A stretch of 64,000 nucleotides of DNA from CANJBX01 sp035556735 (GCA_035556735.1 DATMFF010000013.1:744001-808000); one strand, 5' to 3'. Positions 27,550 to 36,850 are shown, counted from the first letter of the stretch. Notes: generated from the sequence alone by a model not told the origin. A program made the numbers and translations.

Positions 27550-28323
27550 TCAGCGCAGCGCGAGAATCTGCGCCGCCGCCTTCATCTCCGCCTCGCGGAA
27601 GGCGCGCCGCTTCACCGCGAGCTCGTCGTAGCCCCAGAACTCGGCGTTCCAGTCCTCGTCGACGTGCGCGGCTTTCCACGCGTCCTCCTGCGAGATCGCG
27701 CCGGCGGCAAGCGCGAGCGCGAGCAACGCGGACCCCGTGAGCGTCGTGACGACGCTAAGCGCGCCGAGCCGCCAGGCATCCTGCGGAATCGTGCCCGATA
27801 CGGCCGCGATCGCCTCCTGCGGCTGCGCGACATGGGTGATGCCGGTGGTGAGCACGAAGCGCGCGCCGAGCTCCTCGCGCGCCCAGTCGAGCACCGGGTC
27901 CCACTGCGCGCTCTGGCGCGCGACGAGGCCGGCCGGCTGGTCGGCGCGATAGCACACGAGATCGGAGCCGAGATATTTCGCGACCTCCGCCGCCACCTCC
28001 TCGCGCGCGGCGGTCACCGCGTCGATGATGGTGTTGGCGAGCCGCGTCAGCGGCATGCGCGCGGGATCGATCACGTCATCTTGAGCGCGCCATTCGTCCG
28101 CGAGTGCGTCGGCGAGCGCGCGCGTGGGCGCCGCGAGCACGTTGCGCGCGGGCGTGCGCACCGGCTTGCCGTCGAGCTCGATCGCGAAGGAGCCGTCGTC
28201 CTGCGGCGCGACCGCGACCGCGGCATAGAAGCGCTTGCGCAGGCTGGGGCGCGCGTTGCGCCGGGCCGCCTCCATGGGATCGAGCGGCTGGTTGGTAAAA
28301 ATGTCCTCGAATATGTCGCGCAT
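27550..28323 (-). CDS. ATP12-family ATP synthase F1 assembly chaperone
   Basis: A 257-residue member of the ATP12 family, which in mitochondria and alphaproteobacteria helps fold the F1 alpha subunit for F1 assembly. Hallmarks are KRFYAAVAVAPQDDGSFAIE, LDGKPVRTP, MPLTRLANTIIDAV and DLVCYRADQPAGLVARQ, with the WDPVLDW segment. Length is normal. The gene stands alone and convergent with the AraC-type gene, and is consistent with an alphaproteobacterial host. Confidence 0.9.
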   Translation of the reverse strand: MRDIFEDIFTNQPLDPMEAARRNARPSLRKRFYAAVAVAPQDDGSFAIELDGKPVRTPARNVLAAPTRALADALADEWRAQDDVIDPARMPLTRLANTIIDAVTAAREEVAAEVAKYLGSDLVCYRADQPAGLVARQSAQWDPVLDWAREELGARFVLTTGITHVAQPQEAIAAVSGTIPQDAWRLGALSVVTTLTGSALLALALAAGAISQEDAWKAAHVDEDWNAEFWGYDELAVKRRAFREAEMKAAAQILALR

Positions 28324-28609
28324 CGCGCCTGCCTGAGCCGCCTGTCTTTGGGCGAAATGTCGTGTGTTTCAACCGCTTAGGTAGGCTTTTGCGGACCGTT
28401 CGGGAAGCCCTTGCGCGGCCGGCGGCAACATATTGCGGCGCAACGCGGATTTCCAATGGCGGGATGCCGGCCATGCGGTCCCGCGGTGGCATTTAGAGCC
28501 GGTCTACATTAGTCTTCCAGTGGGAGTCGGTGGTCAACAGCCGGCCAGCATGGGGGCGGCGTCACGCAAATGAGCAGTAGCTCGGTCGTGGCGCATGCGC
28601 GAGGAGTAA

Positions 28610-30412
28610 ATGGAATCCACGGATATCGCCTCCCCCGACTACTTCCACAAAGTCGTGGACTGCCAATGGGCCTGCCCGGCGCACACGCCCGTTCCTGAAT
28701 ACATCCGCCTGATCGCCGCCGGCCGCTACACCGACGCCTACATGATCAACTGGCGTTCGAACGTGTTCCCGGGAATCCTCGGGCGCACCTGCGACCGCCC
28801 GTGCGAGCCCGCCTGCCGGCGCGGCCGCGTCGAGAAGGATCCGGTCGCGATCTGCCGCCTCAAGCGCGTCGCCGCCGATTTCAAGGACGATGTCGTCGCA
28901 CGCCTGCCGCGCGCGCCTGCGCTCAAGAACGGCAAGCGCATCGCGCTCGTCGGCGGCGGCCCCGCCTCGCTGACGGTGGCGCGCGACCTCGCACCGCTCG
29001 GCTACCAGTGCGTCGTGTTCGACCAGGACCCGAAGTCCGGCGGCATGATGCGCACGCAGATCCCGAAGTTCCGCCTGCCCGAGACCGTCATCGACGAGGA
29101 GTGCAACTATATTCTCGGGCTCGGCGTCGACTTCGTCGGCGGCAGGCGCATCGACAGCATGAAGGCGCTGCTGGCGGAAGGCTTCGATGCCGTGTTCGTC
29201 GGGTGCGGCGCGCCGCGCGGACGCGACCTCGACATTCCCGGCCGCACGGAAGCCGCCGCCAACATCCACATCGGCATCGACTGGCTCTCGAACGTCTCGT
29301 TCGGCCACATCGAGCGCATCGGCAAGCGCGTGATCGTGCTCGGCGGCGGCAACACCGCCATGGACTGCTGCCGCTCCGCGCGCCGGCTCGGCGGCGAGGA
29401 CGTGAAGGTGATCGTGCGCTCCGGCTTCGAGGAGATGAAGGCGTCGCCCTGGGAGAAGGAGGACGCCATTCACGAGGACATCCCGATCCTCAACTACCTC
29501 GTGCCCAAGGCCTTCACCCACGCGAACGGCAAGCTCACGGGCGTCACCTTCGAGAAGGTGAAGGCGGTGCGCGACGACAAGGGCCGCCGCCAGCTCGTTC
29601 CGACCGGCGAGCCCGACCAGCATTTCGAATGCGACGATGTGCTCGTCGCCGTCGGCCAGGAGAACGCCTTCCCCTGGATCGAGCGCGACATCGGCATCGC
29701 CTTCGACAAATGGGACATGCCGGTGGTCGACTCGAAGAGCATGGCCTCGACGCTTCCCAACGTGTTCTTCGGCGGCGACGCGGCCTTTGGCCCGAAGAAC
29801 ATCATCTGGGCGGTGGCGCACGGCCATGACGCGGCGCTGTCGATCCACAGGCTCTGCTCGGGCGAGGACGTTGCCGAGCGCCCGCTTCCGCACGTCACCG
29901 TGGTCAGCCAGAAGATGGGCATCCACGAGTGGAGCTACGATAACGACATCTCGCCGGAGATGCGGCTGCGCGTCCCCCACCGCGACAAGCAGGTGGCGCT
30001 GCGCGACATCAAGGCCGAGGTCGAACTCGGCTATGACGTGGAGCTGGCGCTCAAGGAGGCGCACCGCTGCCTGAACTGCGACGTGCAGACCGTGTTCACC
30101 TCGCAGCTCTGCATCGAGTGCGACGCCTGCGTCGACATCTGCCCGATGGATTGCATCACCTTCACACAGAACGGCGAGGAAGCGGACCTGCGCGCCCGCC
30201 TGAGCGCACCGGCGCTCAATGTGACGCAGGACCTCTACATCGCCGACGGGCTCAAGACCGGCCGGGTCATGGTCAAGGACGAGGACGTCTGCCTGCACTG
30301 CGGCCTGTGCGCCGAGCGCTGCCCCACCGGGGCCTGGGACATGCAGAAATACCTGATCGACATCACGCACGCGGAAGACACATGCCGGGCAAGAACGCGA
30401 TCAGCAGCGTAA
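28610..30412 (+). CDS. GltD-like FAD/NAD(P)-binding iron-sulfur oxidoreductase
   Basis: A 600-residue flavoprotein. Domains: N-terminal Fer4_20-type cluster region (C18, C22, C61, C65, C69), an FAD-binding Rossmann motif GGGPAS (115-120), an NAD(P) motif GGGNTA (245-250), and a C-terminal 2[4Fe-4S] ferredoxin module (from C501 in CIECDACVDICP and C561 in CLHCGLCAERCP). It resembles the small subunit of glutamate synthase and NfnB-like proteins, but without GltB nearby. Its last 31 bases overlap the next gene, a ferredoxin-dependent oxidoreductase alpha chain, so it probably shuttles electrons between NAD(P)H and that enzyme. AGGAG precedes the ATG. Confidence 0.88.
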   Translation: MESTDIASPDYFHKVVDCQWACPAHTPVPEYIRLIAAGRYTDAYMINWRSNVFPGILGRTCDRPCEPACRRGRVEKDPVAICRLKRVAADFKDDVVARLPRAPALKNGKRIALVGGGPASLTVARDLAPLGYQCVVFDQDPKSGGMMRTQIPKFRLPETVIDEECNYILGLGVDFVGGRRIDSMKALLAEGFDAVFVGCGAPRGRDLDIPGRTEAAANIHIGIDWLSNVSFGHIERIGKRVIVLGGGNTAMDCCRSARRLGGEDVKVIVRSGFEEMKASPWEKEDAIHEDIPILNYLVPKAFTHANGKLTGVTFEKVKAVRDDKGRRQLVPTGEPDQHFECDDVLVAVGQENAFPWIERDIGIAFDKWDMPVVDSKSMASTLPNVFFGGDAAFGPKNIIWAVAHGHDAALSIHRLCSGEDVAERPLPHVTVVSQKMGIHEWSYDNDISPEMRLRVPHRDKQVALRDIKAEVELGYDVELALKEAHRCLNCDVQTVFTSQLCIECDACVDICPMDCITFTQNGEEADLRARLSAPALNVTQDLYIADGLKTGRVMVKDEDVCLHCGLCAERCPTGAWDMQKYLIDITHAEDTCRARTRSAA

Positions 30413-32226
30413 ACGACTTCGTCGTCCGCTTCGCCAACGTCAACGGTTCCGGCTCCGCCAGCGCCAACGAGCTGTTCGGCCGCGCCATCCTGCGCATGGG
30501 CGTGCCGGTGTCGCCGCGCAACATCTTCCCCTCCAACATCCAGGGCCTGCCGACCTGGTACGAGGTGCGCGTGACGGAGGCGGGCCACCTCGGCGCGCGC
30601 GGCGGCGTCGACCTGATGATCGCCATGAACCCGCAGACCTTCGACAAGGACGTGGCGTCGATCGAGCCGGGCGGCTACCTGCTCTACGATTCGACGAAGC
30701 CGCTGCCGGTCTCCAAGTTCCGCCCGGACATCAACGTCATCGGCGTGCCGCTGACCGAGATATGCAACAAGACCTACACCGACCCGCGCCAGCGCCAGCT
30801 CTTCAAGAACATCATGTACATCGGCGCGCTTTCCGCGCTGCTGGACATGGACGTGCCGGCGATCGAGAAGCTGCTCGGGGAGCAATACAAGGGCAAGGAG
30901 AAGCTGCTCGAGCCCAACGTCCACGCGCTGCACCTCGGGCGCAACTGGGCGCTGGCCAACCTGCAGTGTCCGATCGGGCTGCGGCTCAAGAGCGCCGACA
31001 AGGTCGGCGACCGCATCTTCATCGAGGGCAACGCGGCGGCGGCGCTCGGCGCAGTCTATGGCGGCGCGACGGTGTGCGCCTGGTACCCGATCACGCCCTC
31101 CTCCTCGCTCGCCGACGCGTTCACGAGCTACTGCAAGCGGCTGCGCCACGACCCTGAAACCAAAGAGGCAAAGTACGCCATCGTGCAGGCCGAGGACGAG
31201 CTCGCCTCGATCGGCATGGTGATCGGCGCGGCCTGGAACGGGGCGCGCGCCTTCACCGCCACCTCAGGGCCCGGCATCTCGCTGATGCAGGAGTTCATCG
31301 GACTGGCCTACTTCGCTGAAATTCCAGCGGTTATCTACGATGTCCAGCGGGCGGGGCCGTCCACCGGCATGCCCACGCGCACGCAGCAATGCGACCTGAT
31401 CAGCGCGGCCTATGCCTCGCACGGCGACACCAAGCACGTCCTGCTGCTGCCCGAGGACCCGGCCGAGGCCTTCGAGTTCGGGGCGCAGGCCTTCGATCTT
31501 GCCGACCGGCTGCAAACGCCCGTGTTCGTCATGCTCGACCTCGACATCGGCATGAACCACCGCCTGTGCCGCCCGCTCGCCTGGGACGACAGCAAGGTCT
31601 ATGACCGCGGCAAGGTGATGACGGCGGCCGAGCTCGAGGCCGGCAAGGAGTTCGGGCGTTATCTCGACGTCGACGGGGACGGGATTCCCTACCGCACCTA
31701 TCCCGGCACGCATCCGACCAGGGGCTCGTTCTTCACGCGCGGCACCTCGCGCGACCGCTACGCCCGCTACACCGAGGAAGGCCCTGCCTACGTCGACAAC
31801 ATGCAGCGCCTGCTGCGCAAGTTCGAGACCGCCAAGGACCTGGTGCCGCGCCCTGTGCAGGCCAACGCCGCGCGCCCCACGAAATTCGGCGTCATCTATT
31901 TCGGCTCGACCTCGCCCGCCATGGACGAGGCGATCGGGCTGCTCGAGGCGGACGGCCAGGCGCTCGACCGCATGCGCATCCGCGCCTTCCCGTTCCATTC
32001 GAGCGTGACCAGCTTCCTCGCCGATCACGACTTCGTGTTCATCGTCGAGCAGAACCGCGATGCGCAACTGCGTTCCCTGATCGTCAACGAATGCGGCGTC
32101 GATCCGGTGCGGCTGATCCCGGTCCTGCACTACGACGGCACGCCGATCACCGCCCGCTTCATCGCGAAGGCGATCCGCGAGCGCCTCGACGCGCTCAAGC
32201 TGGCGCCGCAGAAAGTGGTGTCCTGA
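30382..32226 (+). CDS. korA: 2-oxoacid:ferredoxin oxidoreductase, fused gamma-alpha subunit
   Basis: A 614-residue chain. The N-terminal gamma domain (about 8-190) binds CoA-related surfaces, followed by the pyrimidine-binding alpha domain (EGNAAAALGAVYGGA, AWYPITPSSSLADAF, and ATSGPGISLMQEFIG) and a C-terminal domain II. It oxidatively decarboxylates a 2-oxoacid with CoA and reduces ferredoxin. The gamma-alpha fusion is typical of KorA-type 2-oxoglutarate enzymes, though branched-chain or other substrates cannot be excluded. The ATG at 30382 lies inside the preceding gene, giving a 31-base overlap. Confidence 0.88.
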   Translation: MPGKNAISSVNDFVVRFANVNGSGSASANELFGRAILRMGVPVSPRNIFPSNIQGLPTWYEVRVTEAGHLGARGGVDLMIAMNPQTFDKDVASIEPGGYLLYDSTKPLPVSKFRPDINVIGVPLTEICNKTYTDPRQRQLFKNIMYIGALSALLDMDVPAIEKLLGEQYKGKEKLLEPNVHALHLGRNWALANLQCPIGLRLKSADKVGDRIFIEGNAAAALGAVYGGATVCAWYPITPSSSLADAFTSYCKRLRHDPETKEAKYAIVQAEDELASIGMVIGAAWNGARAFTATSGPGISLMQEFIGLAYFAEIPAVIYDVQRAGPSTGMPTRTQQCDLISAAYASHGDTKHVLLLPEDPAEAFEFGAQAFDLADRLQTPVFVMLDLDIGMNHRLCRPLAWDDSKVYDRGKVMTAAELEAGKEFGRYLDVDGDGIPYRTYPGTHPTRGSFFTRGTSRDRYARYTEEGPAYVDNMQRLLRKFETAKDLVPRPVQANAARPTKFGVIYFGSTSPAMDEAIGLLEADGQALDRMRIRAFPFHSSVTSFLADHDFVFIVEQNRDAQLRSLIVNECGVDPVRLIPVLHYDGTPITARFIAKAIRERLDALKLAPQKVVS

Positions 32227-32239
32227 CGGACGAGCAGCC

Positions 32240-33295
32240 ATGACCTACATCGCAAAGCCGAAGTTCCACCACCCCGCCCTGCCGAAGAATACCCTCGGCT
32301 ATACCCACCGCGACTACGAGGGCAAGATCTCGACCCTGTGCGCGGGATGCGGCCACGATTCGATCACTGCGGCGATCATCGAGGCCTGCTTCGAGCTCTC
32401 GATCGAGCCGCACCGCGTGGCCAAGATTTCCGGCATCGGCTGTTCGTCGAAGACGCCGGACTACTTCCTCGGCAACTCGCACGGGTTCAACTCGGTGCAC
32501 GGACGCATGCCGTCCGTGCTCACGGGCGCCAACCTCGCCAACCGCGACCTCATCTATCTCGGCGTCTCGGGCGACGGCGATTCCGCCTCGATCGGGCTCG
32601 GCCAGTTCGCCCACGCCATGCGGCGCGGCGTCAACATGGTCTATATCGTCGAGAACAACGGCGTATACGGCCTCACCAAGGGCCAGTTCTCTGCGACCGC
32701 CGACCGCGGCTCGAAGTCCAAGCGCGGCATCGTCAACACCGACAGTTCGATCGATCTCGTCGCCATGGCCCTGCAGCTCGGCGCCACCTTCGTGGCGCGC
32801 TCGTTCTCCGGCGACAAGACCCAGCTCGTGCCGCTGATCGAGGCCGCCATCGAACACAAGGGCGCCGCGCTGATCGACGTGATCTCGCCCTGCGTCGCCT
32901 TCAACAACCACGCCGGCTCGACCAAGAGCTTCGACTACGTGCGCGAGCACAACGAGGCGGTGAACAAGCTCGACGTGATCACCGGCCGCGCGCCGATCAC
33001 GGTCAACTACGCGCCGGGCACCGTGCAGGTGGTCGAGCAGCACGACGGCACCAAGCTGGTGCTGCGCAAGCTCGACGCCGACTACGACGTGCACGACCGC
33101 GTCGCCGCGCTCAACTTCCTGCAGCGCCACGCCGCCAACGGCCAGGTGGTGACGGGGCTGCTCTACGTCGATCCCGACGCCGAGGACCTGCACGCGCACC
33201 TCAACACCGTGGCAAGGCCGCTCAACGCGCTGGAGACGAAGGACCTGTGTCCCGGCTCGACGGCGCTCGAGAAGATCAACGCGGCGCTGCGGTAG
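32240..33295 (+). CDS. korB: 2-oxoacid:ferredoxin oxidoreductase, beta subunit (TPP-binding)
   Basis: A 351-residue beta chain. The TPP/Mg site runs from GDGDSASIGLGQ (111-122) to ENNGVYGLTKGQ (138-149). The four Cys that hold the proximal [4Fe-4S] cluster in this family are all found: C34 and C37 (CAGCGH), C68 (GIGCSS) and C218 (SPCVAF). It starts 13 bases after korA. With the GltD-like protein it forms a complete electron path. The usual substrate of such alpha/beta pairs in proteobacteria is 2-oxoglutarate. Confidence 0.9.
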   Translation: MTYIAKPKFHHPALPKNTLGYTHRDYEGKISTLCAGCGHDSITAAIIEACFELSIEPHRVAKISGIGCSSKTPDYFLGNSHGFNSVHGRMPSVLTGANLANRDLIYLGVSGDGDSASIGLGQFAHAMRRGVNMVYIVENNGVYGLTKGQFSATADRGSKSKRGIVNTDSSIDLVAMALQLGATFVARSFSGDKTQLVPLIEAAIEHKGAALIDVISPCVAFNNHAGSTKSFDYVREHNEAVNKLDVITGRAPITVNYAPGTVQVVEQHDGTKLVLRKLDADYDVHDRVAALNFLQRHAANGQVVTGLLYVDPDAEDLHAHLNTVARPLNALETKDLCPGSTALEKINAALR

Positions 33296-33599
33296 GCGGC
33301 GCGGGGCTGTTCCCAAGCCAGGGATCTGTTTCCAGATCGAAAAGGTTCCCCACCCGGCCGTCCTACGGACGGCCCCACCCTGCCCCGCTGCGCGTGGGAG
33401 GGATGAGCCGTGGGGCAATCGCCACGCGCCTCATGCCATCCACGAGCACGTCGGCTTACGCCGCGATCCGTACGTCGACTTGCGACCCGAATACGCAGTC
33501 TCACGTTTGCGCCGCGAGGCCGCTTGCTCCATCCCTCCCTGCGTTGCCGCGCGCTTGCGCGCCGCGTGGGGCAGGGTCGGGATCATGCGCAATTTGTTC
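33296..33599. other. Intergenic region with GC-rich inverted repeats
   Basis: No gene is seen. GGCCGTCC-TAC-GGACGGCC (33356-33374) is a perfect 8-bp inverted repeat. The tract CCCTGCCCC...GTGGGAGGGAT near 33378-33403 partly mirrors ATCCCTCCCT...GTGGGGCAGGG near 33533-33577. This looks like a remnant of a GC-rich interspersed repeat. It leads directly into the tandem palindromes. Confidence 0.5.
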
Positions 33600-33646
33600 A
33601 AGCATGATCTTGTCCGAAAACCGGAAACCACTTTTCGGGATCATGC
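33600..33646. repeat. 49-bp-family palindrome, tandem copy A
   Basis: Inner arms CCGAAAA/TTTTCGG and outer arms GCATGATC/GATCATGC, loop CCGGAAACCAC. First of three units at exactly 58-base spacing. Confidence 0.88.
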
Positions 33647-33657
33647 CGGATTACCTT

Positions 33658-33704
33658 GAGTATGATCTTGTCCGAAAACCGGTAGCCACTTTTCGGGATC
33701 ATGC
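33658..33704. repeat. 49-bp-family palindrome, tandem copy B
   Basis: As copy A but with loop CCGGTAGCCAC and a C-to-T change in the left outer arm (GAGTATGATC). The spacer to the next copy is CGGATTATCTT. Confidence 0.88.
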
Positions 33705-33715
33705 CGGATTATCTT

Positions 33716-33764
33716 GAGCATGATCTTGTCCGAAAACCGGTAGCCACTTTTCGGGATCATGCTC
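33716..33764. repeat. 49-bp-family palindrome, tandem copy C
   Basis: Perfect 10-base outer arms GAGCATGATC/GATCATGCTC and 7-base inner arms. Its right end touches the stop codon (33763-33765) of the minus-strand gene that follows, so the hairpin would begin at that gene's mRNA 3' end. Confidence 0.9.
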
Positions 33765-34104
33765 AGTTGCTGTTGATGCACTCGCGCACGTACTGGCCCT
33801 GCTTGCTGCGGCGGATGCCGAGCGCCTGGGCGGCGTGATTGCAACGGATGGCGCGGTCGTTGAACGTCTCGCGCGACGGGCTGCCGAGCTCGATGCGCGG
33901 GTTGGCGGCGCCCTGGTCGCTGCGCGAGTCGCTGCCGATGAGCGGGGGCGGCGGCGCCATGCCCGGCGTGGCCGCGGGCGGCGTCGGCGGCGGCGGCAGC
34001 GCCGGCACGCTGGGGAGCGTCGGGTTGAACACCTGCGCGGACGCCGGCGCGGCCGACACGACCGATGCGGCCAGCGCGAGAGCGACGATCATGCCTCGGA
34101 CCAT
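33763..34104 (-). CDS. Secreted protein of unknown function (113 aa)
   Basis: Signal peptide (RGMIVALALAASVVSAAPASA, cleavage before QVF), a Pro-rich spacer (PALPPPPTPPAATPGMAPPP), then a short globular part with CNHAAQALGIRR and QYVRECINSN, whose two Cys could pair. GGAG precedes the ATG at 34104. It is the terminal gene on its strand, with the stop codon at the edge of palindrome copy C. No family is recognised. Confidence 0.65.
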   Translation of the reverse strand: MVRGMIVALALAASVVSAAPASAQVFNPTLPSVPALPPPPTPPAATPGMAPPPPLIGSDSRSDQGAANPRIELGSPSRETFNDRAIRCNHAAQALGIRRSKQGQYVRECINSN

Positions 34105-34267
34105 GGGAGGCTCCTGTTGCACGTGCGCGCGGCGCAGGACGTGTGTCTTGGTTGCGCGCACTATCTTCAAATTGCGGACAATCCTTGCGGCCAAAGCGAG
34201 CAGCCGGATCATGCGCCAGCCGAGCCTGACATAGGCAGCGCAACCCTCGTGCGGCAGGTGCGCGCCA

Positions 34268-35260
34268 TCACATTTTCAGGATGGCCGCCGCGGTCCCGCC
34301 GAGGATCAGCTTGCGTTCTTCGTCCTTGAGGCCGAGTTCGTCCAGCACCTGCACCGGGCGCTCGTAGCCCATGTCGAAACAGTAGTCGCTGCCGATCATC
34401 ACGCGGTCTGCGCCGACCTGCGAGATCAGGAACTGCAGGATCGGCGCGGAGTGCGTGATCGTGTCGTAGGTGAAGCGCCGCAGGTAGGTGCTCGGCGCCT
34501 GCGCGAGATGTTTCGTTTCGGGACGCACCTTCCAGCCGTGATCGATCCGCCCGATCAAGCCGGGCAGCGCACCGCCGGCGTGCGGCAGGTTGAACTGCAG
34601 GTTCGGATGGCGGTCGAGCACGCCGCCGAAGATCAGGTGGCAGGCCGCGATGGCGCTGTCGAACGGGTTGCCGAGGAAGTTGCTCAGATAGAACTTTGCG
34701 AGCCGCTCACCGCCGATGGTCTGCTGCGGATGCAGGAAGATCGGCAGGCCGAGCGCATCGATGCGCGCGAGGATCGGCCCGAACAGCGGATCGTCCAGGT
34801 CGCGGCCGTCGATGTTGGTGCCCATGTAGACGCCGCGCACGGCGGGAGAGGAACTGACGCGGTTCAACTCGTCGATGGCGCGGTCAGGGTCGAGCATCGG
34901 CAAGGTCGCCAGCACGACGAAACGGTCGGGATAGGCCGCATGCGCGGCGATGGCGTCGTCGTTCCAGGCGCGGGCCAGCCGGTGCGAGAACTCGGGTTCG
35001 GCCCAGTAGACCATCGGCGCGGTCAGCGAGAGCGCGTGCACGGCGACGCCCTGCGCGTCCATCTCGGCAACGCGCTGGCGAATATCGATCATCCGCGTCG
35101 GCAGCGGACCCAGGCCGCCGATCGGGCTCTTGAAGTACCAGCCTTCGCCGGTCGAACGATATTCGGTGCCGTAGCGCGCGCTCTGCTCGTTGAGCAGGTC
35201 GAGGTAGCTCTGCCCGAAGTAATGGGCATGGATGTCGATGGCACGCGGATGCGAGTGCAT
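34268..35260 (-). CDS. Amidohydrolase family protein (ACMSD-like)
   Basis: A 330-residue metal-dependent hydrolase of the amidohydrolase_2 group, which includes decarboxylases such as ACMSD. The HxH metal motif is in DIHAHYFG (His11, His13). Further ligands are likely the His of FLHPQQT, the His of NLPHAGG and the Asp of IGSDYCFD. Whether it hydrolyses or decarboxylates its substrate is not clear. GGAGGGG precedes the ATG at 35260. It is 23 bases downstream of the pseudouridine synthase gene and likely co-transcribed. Confidence 0.85.
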   Translation of the reverse strand: MHSHPRAIDIHAHYFGQSYLDLLNEQSARYGTEYRSTGEGWYFKSPIGGLGPLPTRMIDIRQRVAEMDAQGVAVHALSLTAPMVYWAEPEFSHRLARAWNDDAIAAHAAYPDRFVVLATLPMLDPDRAIDELNRVSSSPAVRGVYMGTNIDGRDLDDPLFGPILARIDALGLPIFLHPQQTIGGERLAKFYLSNFLGNPFDSAIAACHLIFGGVLDRHPNLQFNLPHAGGALPGLIGRIDHGWKVRPETKHLAQAPSTYLRRFTYDTITHSAPILQFLISQVGADRVMIGSDYCFDMGYERPVQVLDELGLKDEERKLILGGTAAAILKM

Positions 35261-35283
35261 TGCCCCTCCGGCTATTTCTGCGG

Positions 35284-36564
35284 CTATTCCTCCGGCGCCT
35301 CCACGATCGGATCGTAACGGCTGGCGTCGAGGCCGAGCAGATTCCACGACTGCTCCATGTGCGGCGGCAGCGGCGCGGTGATGTCGATCGTGCCGCCGCG
35401 CGGGTGCGGCACCACGATGCGGCGCGCCAAGAGGTGCAGCTTGTTCTGCAGGCCGCGCGGCAGCTCCCAGTTCTCGCGGTGGAAATACTTAGCGTCGCCG
35501 ATGATCGGATGGCCGATGTGCGCCATGTGCGCGCGCAGCTGGTGGGTGCGGCCGGTGACGGGTTTGAGCGAGACCCAGGCGAGCTGCTGCGCCGCCGTCT
35601 CGACCACGGCGTAGTAGGTGACCGCGTGACTCGCGCCCTCCTCGCCGTGCTTGGCGATGCGCATGAGCGATTCCTCCTCGCGCTCGTCCTTGGCGAGGAA
35701 GGTAGAGATGCGGCCCTGGCGGGGCTTGGGCACACCCGCGACCAGCGCCCAGTAGATCTTGCGCGCCGAGCGGGTGCGGAACGTCTTGGCGAGCGCGGCG
35801 GCGGCAAAGCGCGTCTTCGCCACCAAGAGGCAGCCGGCGGTATCGCGGTCGAGGCGGTGCACGAGGCGCGGACGCTGGCCGTCGCGGGTCTGCAGCGCCT
35901 CGAGCATGCCGTCCACGTGCTTGACCATGCCGGAGCCGCCCTGCACGGCGAGGCCCATCGGCTTGTTGAGCACCAGCACGTCGTCGTCCTCGGCAAGCGT
36001 GATCGAGTGCAGGAACTCGCGCGTGCTCTCGCGCTGCGCGTCATGGCGCGGCGCAGGCGTTGCGATCTTGATCGGCGGGATGCGCACCTTCTGCCCGGCG
36101 GCGAGGCGGTCCTTGCCGTCGACTCGCTTGCCGTCGACGCGCAACTCGCCTTTCCGGATGACGCGATGGATGTGCGAGAACGACAGCTTGGGAAAGCGCG
36201 CCTCCAGGAAGCGGTCGACCCGCATGCCGGCCTCGTCGGGCGTGACCGCCACGGTCTGGACCTGCGTCGTCTCCTGGGTGGTTTCCTGGGCGGCCTCCTT
36301 GACCGCCTCGGGCGGCGCGGCACGCGGCGGCTTGCGCGGCCCCCCGCCACGCGGGGTGAACTCGGGCCGCGGCGCCTCGCGGGCCGGCCGCGTCTGGCCG
36401 GCGTCGGCATGCGGCCGGCGCTTCGGCCCCGACGGACGGGACGGACGTTCGAACCGCGCGGACTCGCGCGACGGCGGACGGCCGGAGCGGCCGCCAGGGC
36501 CAGCGCCAGGGCCCCCGCGTCCACCCGGGCGCGAGCCGCGATGACTTGGACGGGATTTTTTCAT
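35284..36564 (-). CDS. rluC: Pseudouridine synthase RluC/RluA family
   Basis: A 426-residue protein. Residues 1-105 are a disordered Arg/Gly/Pro-rich extension not found in E. coli RluC. An S4 domain follows (about 112-165: MRVDRFLEARFPKLSFSHIH), then the catalytic domain with HRLDRDTAG, Asp239 being the nucleophile. The enzyme converts uridines in 23S rRNA to pseudouridine; RluC sites (955/2504/2580) are the likely target, but RluD-type specificity is not excluded. The basic tail may aid RNA binding. Confidence 0.88.
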   Translation of the reverse strand: MKKSRPSHRGSRPGGRGGPGAGPGGRSGRPPSRESARFERPSRPSGPKRRPHADAGQTRPAREAPRPEFTPRGGGPRKPPRAAPPEAVKEAAQETTQETTQVQTVAVTPDEAGMRVDRFLEARFPKLSFSHIHRVIRKGELRVDGKRVDGKDRLAAGQKVRIPPIKIATPAPRHDAQRESTREFLHSITLAEDDDVLVLNKPMGLAVQGGSGMVKHVDGMLEALQTRDGQRPRLVHRLDRDTAGCLLVAKTRFAAAALAKTFRTRSARKIYWALVAGVPKPRQGRISTFLAKDEREEESLMRIAKHGEEGASHAVTYYAVVETAAQQLAWVSLKPVTGRTHQLRAHMAHIGHPIIGDAKYFHRENWELPRGLQNKLHLLARRIVVPHPRGGTIDITAPLPPHMEQSWNLLGLDASRYDPIVEAPEE

Positions 36565-36652
36565 CCGTCAGGGGTAGCCGAAAAAACGGCACCCGTCACC
36601 GCCAGCGCCGCATTGACCACGCGCCGGCGGTTGGCGAGCCGTGGTGAGGGGG

Positions 36653-36850
36653 CTAGCGTTTCGCCGTGCCCGCCGCCGCCGCGCCGCACCGGCGCGCGGC
36701 TTCCTTCGGCGGCATGCCGTTCTTTGCGGCCTTGGCCAGGCACTTTTGGTAGTTGGCCGGCGGCCCACCCGCGTTCTTGCTCCCTGCGGATTGTGCCAGC
36801 GCGGGCGCCGCCATTCCCATCACCACGCAGCCGATCAAGACGTATCGCAT
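36653..36850 (-). CDS. Small secreted protein, two-Cys repeat family, copy 1
   Basis: A 65-residue protein with a signal peptide (YVLIGCVVMGMAAPALA, cleavage before QSA). The mature part has ANYQKCLAKAAKNGMPPKEA followed by ARRCG: two Cys flanking a helix. GGGAGGG precedes the ATG. It is paralogous to the next gene upstream (37038), sharing the Y-x-K-C-L-A-x3-KNG-x3-A-x2-C pattern. Function unknown. Confidence 0.7.
   Translation of the reverse strand: MRYVLIGCVVMGMAAPALAQSAGSKNAGGPPANYQKCLAKAAKNGMPPKEAARRCGAAAAGTAKR

Noticed and set aside
33763..34243. Longer minus-strand frame overlapping the palindrome array and the secreted protein gene
   Set aside because: It reads the secreted-protein region in another frame and lacks a signal peptide or domain.
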